From positions 186,001 through 250,000 of the forward strand of contig NZ_JACHOO010000002.1 of assembly GCF_014199915.1 (NCBI RefSeq): a stretch of 64,000 nucleotides of DNA, read 5' to 3'. The stretch comes from Prosthecomicrobium pneumaticum (lineage in GTDB: Bacteria > Pseudomonadota > Alphaproteobacteria > Rhizobiales > Kaistiaceae). Shown here piece after piece: positions 58,102 through 64,000 of the stretch. Positions within the stretch are counted from its first letter, which is position 1. Every line of letters begins with the position of its first letter. A model generated the notes under the pieces. The model ran no database searches. It worked only from the letters and a program-made list of their open reading frames with translations, and was not told the origin of the DNA. The position numbers and the translations under genes are program-made.

Positions 58102-60189
58102 ATGATCCGCGTCGGAGTCGACGTCGGCGGCACCTTCACCGACATCGTGCTGGAGCGCTCCGGCGCCGACAGCGCCGTGGTCGTGACCAAGGTGCCGAGC
58201 ACGCCGCACGATCAATCGGAAGGTGTGGTCGCCGGCATCCTCAAGGTCTGCTCGCTCGCCGGCGTCGCGCCGGGCGAGATCGACGCGGTGTTCCACGGCA
58301 CCACGGTTGCGACCAACATGGTGATCGAGCGGGCCGGCGCGAAGGTCGGCATGATCACGACGCGCGGCTTCCGCGACATCCTGCACATGGCCCGCCACAA
58401 GCGGCCGCATAATTTCTCGCTGCAGTTCGACCTGCCCTGGCAGTCGAAGCCGCTGGTGCGGCGGCGCGACCGGCTGGTCGTCACCGAGCGGATCATGCCG
58501 CCCGACGGCTCGGTCGCGGTGCCGCTCGACGAGGACGAGGTGAAGGCGGCCGCCGAGCTGTTCGCCAAGCGCGGCATGGACGCGGTGATCGTCGCCTTCC
58601 TGTTCTCCTTCCTCAACGACGCGCACGAGCAGCGGGCGAAGGAGATCGTCACCTCGATCCTGCCGGACGCCTTCGTCTGCTGCTCCTCCGAGGTGGTGAA
58701 CACCATCCGCGAGTATGAACGCTTCTCCTCGACGGCCATGAACGCCTTCATCGGGCCGCGCACCTCGGCCTATCTGCGCAATCTCGAAGGCCGGCTGCGG
58801 GCGAACGGCATCGATGCGATGGTCCGCATCATGCAGTCGAATGGCGGCATCTCGACGATCGAGAATTCGAGCGCGCTGCCGATCGGCCTCCTCCTCTCCG
58901 GCCCGGCCGGCGGCGTCATTGGCGGCCGCTGGACCGGCGCGCATTGCGGCCGCGACAACGTCATCACCATCGACATCGGCGGCACCTCGGCCGACATCTC
59001 GGTGATCGAGGGCGGCGAGCTGCGCATCAAGAACCCGCGCGACACGGAGGTCGCGGGCCTGCCCGTCCTGGTGCCGATGATCGACATCGACGCGATCGGC
59101 GCCGGCGGCGGCTCGATCGCCTATCTCGATCCCGGCGGCGCCTTCCGCGTCGGGCCGCGTTCCGCCGGCGCGGTGCCGGGTCCCGCCTGCTACGGCAAGG
59201 GCGGCACGGAGCCGACCGTCACCGACGCGCAGGTCGTGCTCGGCCGGATGGACCCCGAGCATTTCCTCGGCGGCGACCTCTCGATCGACGCCTCCCTGTC
59301 GGCGAAGGCGATCGAGGACGCGATCGCGAAGCCGCTCGGCATGACCGTCGAGGCGGCGGCGCTCGGCATCCTGAAGATCGTCAACAACCACATGGCGCTG
59401 GCGATCAACGCGAACTCGGTCGCGAAGGGCATCGACCCGCGGCAGTTCACGCTGATGGGCTTCGGCGGCGCGGGGCCGCTCCATTCGGTGTCGCTCGCCG
59501 AGGCGATCCACGCCAAGGACGTGATCGCGCCGCTCCATCCCGGCATCACGGCGGCGACCGGCCTGCTCGTCACCGACCTGCAATACGAATACACCCAGTC
59601 GACGGTGATCGTGCTCGACGGCGCCTCCGACGAGGCCTTCGCCCGGGTGAACGCCGTGCGCGACGAGCTGATCGCCCGCGCCAACCGGCAGCTCGACGCC
59701 GACGGCGTGCCGGCCGGACAGCGCCGGTTCCGCCAGATCGCCGAATGCCGCTATGTCGGCCAGGGTTTCGAGCTGCGCGCCGAGATCCCCGACGGACCGC
59801 TGACGCCCGCGAGCGCGGCGGCGGTGATCGACGATTTCTTCAATGCGCACAGACAGGTCTACGGTCACGCCTTCCGCGACCAGTCGACCGAGATGGTGAC
59901 GCTGCGCATCGTCGCGACGGTGGCGGTCGACACGCTCACTCTGCCGAAGCTCGACAAGGGCGGCCGCACCGATCCGGAAGACGCGGTGATGTATCGCCGG
60001 CGGACCGTGTTCGACGACGGCCGGGCGCTCGACACGCCCCGCTACGCGCGCGGCAAGCTCCTCGCCGACGACCGGGTGGAGGGCCCCGCCCTCATCATCC
60101 AGCACAATTCGACGACGATCGTGCCGCCCGGCTATGTCGCCACCGTGCTGGACTATGGCGACATGCTGATCAGCCGGAAGAAGGGGTGA
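58102..60189 (+). CDS. hyuA: Hydantoinase/oxoprolinase family subunit A
   Basis: A 695-residue protein of the HyuA family (N-methylhydantoinase/acetone carboxylase beta type). The actin-like ATP-binding fold starts with RVGVDVGGTFTDIVLE. FHGTTVATNMVIERAG, TIDIGGTSADISVI, GAGGGSIAYLDPGG and FGGAGPLHSVSLAEA are the later phosphate-binding and family blocks. It couples ATP hydrolysis to opening a cyclic amide such as a hydantoin or oxoproline with HyuB, which follows after 5 bp. The precise substrate cannot be read from sequence. Confidence 0.94.
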   Translation: MIRVGVDVGGTFTDIVLERSGADSAVVVTKVPSTPHDQSEGVVAGILKVCSLAGVAPGEIDAVFHGTTVATNMVIERAGAKVGMITTRGFRDILHMARHKRPHNFSLQFDLPWQSKPLVRRRDRLVVTERIMPPDGSVAVPLDEDEVKAAAELFAKRGMDAVIVAFLFSFLNDAHEQRAKEIVTSILPDAFVCCSSEVVNTIREYERFSSTAMNAFIGPRTSAYLRNLEGRLRANGIDAMVRIMQSNGGISTIENSSALPIGLLLSGPAGGVIGGRWTGAHCGRDNVITIDIGGTSADISVIEGGELRIKNPRDTEVAGLPVLVPMIDIDAIGAGGGSIAYLDPGGAFRVGPRSAGAVPGPACYGKGGTEPTVTDAQVVLGRMDPEHFLGGDLSIDASLSAKAIEDAIAKPLGMTVEAAALGILKIVNNHMALAINANSVAKGIDPRQFTLMGFGGAGPLHSVSLAEAIHAKDVIAPLHPGITAATGLLVTDLQYEYTQSTVIVLDGASDEAFARVNAVRDELIARANRQLDADGVPAGQRRFRQIAECRYVGQGFELRAEIPDGPLTPASAAAVIDDFFNAHRQVYGHAFRDQSTEMVTLRIVATVAVDTLTLPKLDKGGRTDPEDAVMYRRRTVFDDGRALDTPRYARGKLLADDRVEGPALIIQHNSTTIVPPGYVATVLDYGDMLISRKKG

Positions 60190-60194
60190 CGGCG

Positions 60195-61967
60195 ATGACT
60201 CAGGAAGTCGATCCGATCACGCTGCAGGTCATCGGCGGCGCGCTGCACTCGATCGCCGAGCAGATGGGCAATGTCCTCTACCGGATGAGCTATTCCTCGA
60301 TCATCCGGGAAAGCCAGGATCTCGGCGCGGGACTGTTCGACCGCGACTACAACACGCTCTGCGAATCCGATTCGACGCCGATGCACATCGGCTCGCTGCC
60401 GGGCTATCTGCGCGGCATCGAGAAGACCGTGCCGCTCGACGCCTGGAAGCCGGGCGACTGCGTCATTCACAATCACCCGTACTACGGCGCCAGCCACTCG
60501 CCCGATATCGGCATCGTCATGCCGGTCTTCTTCGAGGGCGAGCTGGTCGGCTTCTCGGCCAACACCGCGCACCATGTCGACATCGGTGCCGCGACGCCGG
60601 GCCTCGTGATCGACATCCCGGACGTCTATGCCGAGGGCATGCTGTTGAACGGGCTGAAGCTCTTCAACGAGGGCGTCAGGAACGAGCCGCTGTGGAAATA
60701 CATCCGCGACAACACGCGGGTGCCGAGCCTCGTGATGGGCGATCTCGAAGCGCAGATCGCCGCGGCCGAGCTCGGCGTGCAGCGCTTCCAGCAGCTGATG
60801 GCGACCTATGGCAAGGAGACCGTGCTCCAGGCGACGCGCCAGCTGATGGACTATACGGAGGACATGCTGCGCCGGGAGATCGAGAAGATTCCGGACGGCG
60901 ACTATGTCGCCGAGGGCTTTCTCGACGATGACGGCCGCAATCGCGGTGTCCACCTGCCCTTGAAGGTCACTGTGAAGGTGCGCGGCGACGCGGTCGAGGT
61001 CGACCTGACCGGCTCCTCGGCCCAGGTGCCGACCGCCTTCAACGTCCCCTTCGACGGCTCGACCAAGGTCGCCTGCTATTTCGCCTTCCGCGCCCTGCTC
61101 CTCGATACCTATACGCACGAGGAATACATCCCGCAGAACGAAGGCTCGTTCCGGCCGGTCAAGGTGACGGCACCGCTCGGCTCGATCTTCAACCCGATCA
61201 TGCCGGCGGCGGCGGAAGCCCGCTTCAGCCAGATCCAGCGCGTCGTCGACCTGATCATCAAGGCGCTCGCCCCGGTCATCCCGGAGAAGTCGACCGCCGG
61301 CAACGCCGCGGTGCTCTCCTTCGCCGCCTATTCCGGCGTGCGGCCCTCGGGCGACTACTGGGTCTTCCTCGAGGTCAACGAGGCGGCGATGGGCGGCCGG
61401 CCGGGCTCGGACGGGCCGGACACGGTCGAGGAGCTGATGCGCAACACGCGCAACAACCCGCTCGAAGACCTCGGCATGCATCTGCCGCTGATCTGCGACC
61501 GCTACGAGGTGCGCGACGACGCGCCTCCCGGCGCCGGCAAGTTCCGCGGCGGCGCCGGCGTGGTCAAGTCGCAGCGTTACCTTACGCCCGGCTTCATGAC
61601 GCACGAATCCGACCGCAACGAGGATGCGCCCTGGGGCATCTTCGGCGGCAAGGACGGTCACTGCTCGAAGGTCGAGCTTCGGAACGATACGACCGGCAAG
61701 CTCGAATACCAGCCGGCGAAGTTCTCGGGCCTGCGGACGGAGGTCGGCGACGTCGTCACCTATTACTCGCCGACCGGCGGCGGCTTCGGCGATCCGCTCG
61801 AGCGAGATCCGCAAAAGGTGCTCGACGACGTGCTCGACGGCTTCATCACCGTCGATCACGCCCGCGCGGATTACGGCGTCGTGCTCGCCGAAGTCGACGA
61901 CGGCTACGGCTTCGCGCTCGACCGCGAGGCGACGCGCGCCTTGCGGGCGCAGCAGCGCGGCGCCTGA
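60195..61967 (+). CDS. hyuB: Hydantoinase B/oxoprolinase family subunit
   Basis: A 590-residue HyuB-family subunit. ITLQVIGGALHSIAEQMGN starts the protein, HPYYGASHSPDIGIVMP and ANTAHHVDIGA contain the likely metal-binding Asp and His residues, and PPGAGKFRGGAGVV and SPTGGGFGDPLERDP are C-terminal blocks. A longer shadow frame covers part of hyuA, but ATG 60195 is the family start and follows the hyuA stop by 5 bp. A perfect hairpin follows the stop. Confidence 0.94.
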   Translation: MTQEVDPITLQVIGGALHSIAEQMGNVLYRMSYSSIIRESQDLGAGLFDRDYNTLCESDSTPMHIGSLPGYLRGIEKTVPLDAWKPGDCVIHNHPYYGASHSPDIGIVMPVFFEGELVGFSANTAHHVDIGAATPGLVIDIPDVYAEGMLLNGLKLFNEGVRNEPLWKYIRDNTRVPSLVMGDLEAQIAAAELGVQRFQQLMATYGKETVLQATRQLMDYTEDMLRREIEKIPDGDYVAEGFLDDDGRNRGVHLPLKVTVKVRGDAVEVDLTGSSAQVPTAFNVPFDGSTKVACYFAFRALLLDTYTHEEYIPQNEGSFRPVKVTAPLGSIFNPIMPAAAEARFSQIQRVVDLIIKALAPVIPEKSTAGNAAVLSFAAYSGVRPSGDYWVFLEVNEAAMGGRPGSDGPDTVEELMRNTRNNPLEDLGMHLPLICDRYEVRDDAPPGAGKFRGGAGVVKSQRYLTPGFMTHESDRNEDAPWGIFGGKDGHCSKVELRNDTTGKLEYQPAKFSGLRTEVGDVVTYYSPTGGGFGDPLERDPQKVLDDVLDGFITVDHARADYGVVLAEVDDGYGFALDREATRALRAQQRGA

Positions 61968-61974
61968 AGGAGAC

Positions 61975-61995
61975 CGGGCGTGCGGCGCACGCCCG
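61975..61995 (+). terminator. Perfect hairpin after hyuB
   Basis: CGGGCGTGC (61975-61983) and GCACGCCCG (61987-61995) form a perfect 9 bp stem with a 3 nt loop, 8 bp after the hyuB stop. There is no T-run. It could reduce read-through into the transport genes or protect an mRNA end. The rest of the 150 bp spacer up to 62117 shows only a ribosome site (GGGAG at 62106-62110). Confidence 0.55.
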
Positions 61996-62117
61996 CTGGC
62001 GCGGCGGCCGGATCGGCCCACCGCGCGAAGGCCGGTCGCCCGGACCAAGAACGACGACAAGGCGGCCGGACAGGCAGAGGGTTCAGGGTCAATTCGGGAA
62101 CGAATGGGAGAATTGAG

Positions 62118-63404
62118 ATGACGAAGAAAGACGGGCTTCTCGGCAAGGCGGTGTCGCGCCGCGGCGTGCTGAAGGGCGGCGCGGCGATCGCGACCGCCAC
62201 CGCGGTGACGGGCTTCCCGACCGTGTGGGCGCAGAACCTCAAGGACGTGACGCTCAACCATGTCGGCATGTCCTACTCGGTGCTGCCGGATATCGCCCGG
62301 CAGGCCTCGCAGGATCTCGGCTTCAAGATCGAGATGTCGGTTGTCGACCATCCGGGCCTGCTCAACCGGCTGATCCAGGATCCGAACTCGCTCGACATCG
62401 CGGACATGGAGATCTGGCAGAGCAAGATCGCCGTGCCGCAGGGCGTGCTGCAGGGCGTCGAGATCGCCAAGATCAAGAACTGGGGCGACCTCACCCCGCT
62501 CTACACCGAGGGCACCTTCGCCGGGAAGCCGGTGTCGACGCAGGGCGACTCGCCGTTCGAGTTCATCTATCGCGACAGCAAGGACGCGACCGCTTTCGCC
62601 TCCGGCAAGACGGACTGGGCGAACTTCCTGCCCGGCGTCTACAATGCCGACACGCTCGGCATCCGCCCCGACCTGACCGGCCGCCCGATCAGCTCCTGGG
62701 CCGATCTGATCGCCCCGGAATTCAAGGGCAAGGCGGCGATCCAGAACATCCCGACCAACGGCATCATGGACGCCATGATGGCCTTCGAGGCGGCCGGCCA
62801 GCTCACCTATGGCGACAAGGGCAACCCGACCCAGGACGAGATCGCCGCGACCATCGCGAAGCTGATCGAGCTGAAGCGCGGCGGCCATTTCCGGGCGCTC
62901 TGGAACACCTTCGACGAGAGCGTCACGCTGATGGCCTCGGGCGAGGTGGTGATCCAGTCGATGTGGTCGCCGGCGGTGACCGCGGTGCAGACGCAGGGCG
63001 TCAAGTGCACCTATCAGCCGCTCAAGGAAGGCTATCGCGGCTGGGGCAACGGCCTCGGCCTGATGGCCCATCTCGACGGCCTGAAGCTCGAGGCGGCCTA
63101 CGAGTACCTCAACTGGTACAACAGCGGCTGGGTCGGCGGCTTCATCGCCAAGCAGGGCTATTACAGCGCCAACCCGAAGACGGCGATGGCGGCCCTCTCC
63201 GAGAACGAGCGCGGCTTCTTCTACGAGGGCAAGGCGGCGACCGCCGACATCACCAGCCCGACCGGCGAGAAGACCAACTCGGCCGGCGACGTCCGCGACG
63301 GCGGCTCCTATGAGGAGCGCTTCTCGAAGGTGGCGGTGTGGAACAACCTCATGGACGAGGCGGAATTCCTCTACGCCAAGTGGAACGAGTTCAGCGGCGC
63401 CTGA
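62118..63404 (+). CDS. ABC transporter substrate-binding protein (spermidine/putrescine type), Tat-exported
   Basis: A 428-residue periplasmic binding protein. The twin-arginine signal SRRGVLKGGAAIATA starts at residue 13 and the signal ends at VWAQN (about 39). The mature part has WADLIAPEFKGKAAIQNIP, WNTFDESVTLMASGEVVIQ and YEYLNWYNSGWVG, as in PotD-like binding proteins. It would capture the compound processed by HyuAB or a related amine. ATG 62118 has GGGAG 7 nt before it. Ligand unknown. Confidence 0.92.
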   Translation: MTKKDGLLGKAVSRRGVLKGGAAIATATAVTGFPTVWAQNLKDVTLNHVGMSYSVLPDIARQASQDLGFKIEMSVVDHPGLLNRLIQDPNSLDIADMEIWQSKIAVPQGVLQGVEIAKIKNWGDLTPLYTEGTFAGKPVSTQGDSPFEFIYRDSKDATAFASGKTDWANFLPGVYNADTLGIRPDLTGRPISSWADLIAPEFKGKAAIQNIPTNGIMDAMMAFEAAGQLTYGDKGNPTQDEIAATIAKLIELKRGGHFRALWNTFDESVTLMASGEVVIQSMWSPAVTAVQTQGVKCTYQPLKEGYRGWGNGLGLMAHLDGLKLEAAYEYLNWYNSGWVGGFIAKQGYYSANPKTAMAALSENERGFFYEGKAATADITSPTGEKTNSAGDVRDGGSYEERFSKVAVWNNLMDEAEFLYAKWNEFSGA

Positions 63405-63423
63405 TCGGGCCCGCGCACTGAAC

Positions 63424-63449
63424 GGAAGCGGCGGCCCGCCGCCGCTTCC
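63424..63449 (+). other. Perfect hairpin between the binding-protein and permease genes
   Basis: GGAAGCGGCGG (63424-63434) and CCGCCGCTTCC (63439-63449) pair over 11 bp with a 4 nt loop, 19 bp after the binding-protein stop. Such intercistronic stems in transporter operons usually protect the binding-protein mRNA, allowing more of it than of the permease. That role is inferred. Confidence 0.65.
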
Positions 63450-63455
63450 CCGATC

Positions 63456-63470
63456 GCCCGCGCCGCGGGC
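63456..63470 (+). other. Second perfect palindrome before the permease gene
   Basis: GCCCGCG (63456-63462) and CGCGGGC (63464-63470) pair over 7 bp around a single C. It lies 6 bp after the first hairpin and 22 bp before the permease start, and probably acts with it. Confidence 0.5.
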
Positions 63471-63492
63471 CGTTTCCCCCGAGGACGACCGA

Positions 63493-64000
63493 ATGACGCC
63501 TTCCTCCACCAACCGGTCCGGCTGGGCCGCCTATCTCCAGGTCGCGCCGCTGACGCTGGTGCTCATCTGTTTCTTCGCCGTGCCGGTCGCGCTCGTCGTC
63601 ATCGTCTCGTTCTTCCGTTACCAGATGCTCGTCGGCATCGTGCCGACCTTCACCGTGAAGAACTATGTCGATCTGTTCACCAATCCGACGACCTGGACGC
63701 TCTACGCCTCGACGCTGAAGTTCACGCTGATCGTGCTCGTCGTGACCTTCGTGCTCGGCTTCTGGATCGCCTATTTCCTCGTCTTCCACATCCGCAATCT
63801 CGTCACGGCGATCGGGCTGTTCCTCGTCTGCACCGTGCCGTTCTGGACGTCGAACATCATCCGGATGATCTCCTGGCGGCCGGTGCTCGGCCGCGAGGGC
63901 CTGATCAACAGCGCCCTGCAGAACGCCGGCATCACCAGCCAGCCGATCGACTGGCTGCTCTATTCGGACTTCTCCGTGGTGGTCGCCTATGTCCACCTGT
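63493..64000 (+). CDS. ABC transporter permease, PotB-like (N-terminal part, runs off the window)
   Basis: 169 codons are visible from ATG 63493 (MTPSSTNRSGWAAYLQVAPL), with no stop before the window ends. The first membrane segment is LTLVLICFFAVPVALVVIV, a second lies near LIVLVVTFVLGFWIAYFLV, and PFWTSNIIRMISWRPVLGRE then GLINSALQNAGI matches the spermidine/putrescine PotB subfamily. It forms the membrane channel for the preceding binding protein. The second permease and ATPase should lie beyond the window. Confidence 0.92.
   Translation, partial: MTPSSTNRSGWAAYLQVAPLTLVLICFFAVPVALVVIVSFFRYQMLVGIVPTFTVKNYVDLFTNPTTWTLYASTLKFTLIVLVVTFVLGFWIAYFLVFHIRNLVTAIGLFLVCTVPFWTSNIIRMISWRPVLGREGLINSALQNAGITSQPIDWLLYSDFSVVVAYVHL

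Noticed and set aside
60153-63512. Very long open frame on the minus strand over hyuB and the binding-protein gene
   Set aside because: It is a GC-bias shadow of clear plus-strand genes; the translation is Arg/Asp/His/Gly rich without any domain.

Overview
The window is GC-rich, tightly packed DNA with short or overlapping gene junctions and many GTG/TTG starts. It looks like an alphaproteobacterial chromosome, most likely of the order Hyphomicrobiales (Rhizobiales); the genus cannot be told from the sequence. No rRNA, tRNA, CRISPR array, transposase or integrase was seen. Where a start was chosen over a longer open frame, the entry says why.

Layout. (1) 1-2968, plus strand: the tail of an unidentified gene, then an ADP-ribosylglycohydrolase, a creatininase-family amidohydrolase and a DenD-like sugar-acid dehydrogenase in one coupled run. 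(2) 2982-39095, minus strand: a very long polysaccharide operon of about 30 genes transcribed right to left. It opens with a membrane phosphoglycosyltransferase. Next come UDP-xylose synthase, an FkbM methyltransferase, an asparagine-synthase-type amidotransferase, a Wzm/Wzt ABC exporter, about 20 glycosyltransferases, UDP-galactopyranose mutase (Glf), a second FkbM protein, a Wzy-like polymerase, a WcaF-like acetyltransferase and GalE. Most junctions overlap or are under 10 nt apart. (3) 39202-39738, minus strand: a NusG/RfaH-type elongation factor. Between it and the operon lies a leader with two hairpins and an ops-like element. (4) 40136-42260, plus strand: a secreted FecR-like small protein and an O-antigen-ligase-like membrane protein. 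(5) 42209-48558, minus strand: a CpsB-type phosphatase, a Wza-type export lipoprotein, a Wzc-type tyrosine kinase, a membrane J-domain protein and a TPR protein. (6) 48715-55088: an itaconate-type catabolic operon (MaoC/FAS1-like hydratase, CoA transferase, acyl-CoA dehydrogenase, CitE-like lyase, PrpD) with a divergent LysR regulator. (7) 55089-55884: a convergent intergenic region with a duplicated ~243 bp repeat and palindromes. (8) 55885-64000: an ornithine-cyclodeaminase-like protein and a LysR regulator on the minus strand, diverging from HyuA, HyuB, a Tat-exported binding protein and an ABC permease that runs off the window.

How the genes work together. UXS, GalE and Glf would supply UDP-xylose, UDP-galactose and UDP-Galf. 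The phosphoglycosyltransferase would load the first sugar on undecaprenyl phosphate, and the glycosyltransferases would extend the chain. FkbM methyltransferases, the acetyltransferase and the amidotransferase would decorate it. Export parts of two pathways are present (Wzm/Wzt and Wzy/Wza/Wzc), but no Wzx flippase was found.

Most striking features. The polysaccharide operon is a visible mosaic. AT-rich blocks (about 4.2-5.8, 9.8-10.3, 13.8-15.2, 17.5-18.3 and 28.0-31.2 kb) interrupt GC-rich DNA. Three glycosyltransferase remnants sit at block edges, and one composition switch falls inside wzt. At 4030-5955 a glycosyltransferase is split by an AT-rich cassette encoding an Alg10-like membrane protein, flanked by a ~180 bp direct repeat whose 58 bp core is identical. 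Recombination across that core would remove the cassette and rebuild the gene in frame.
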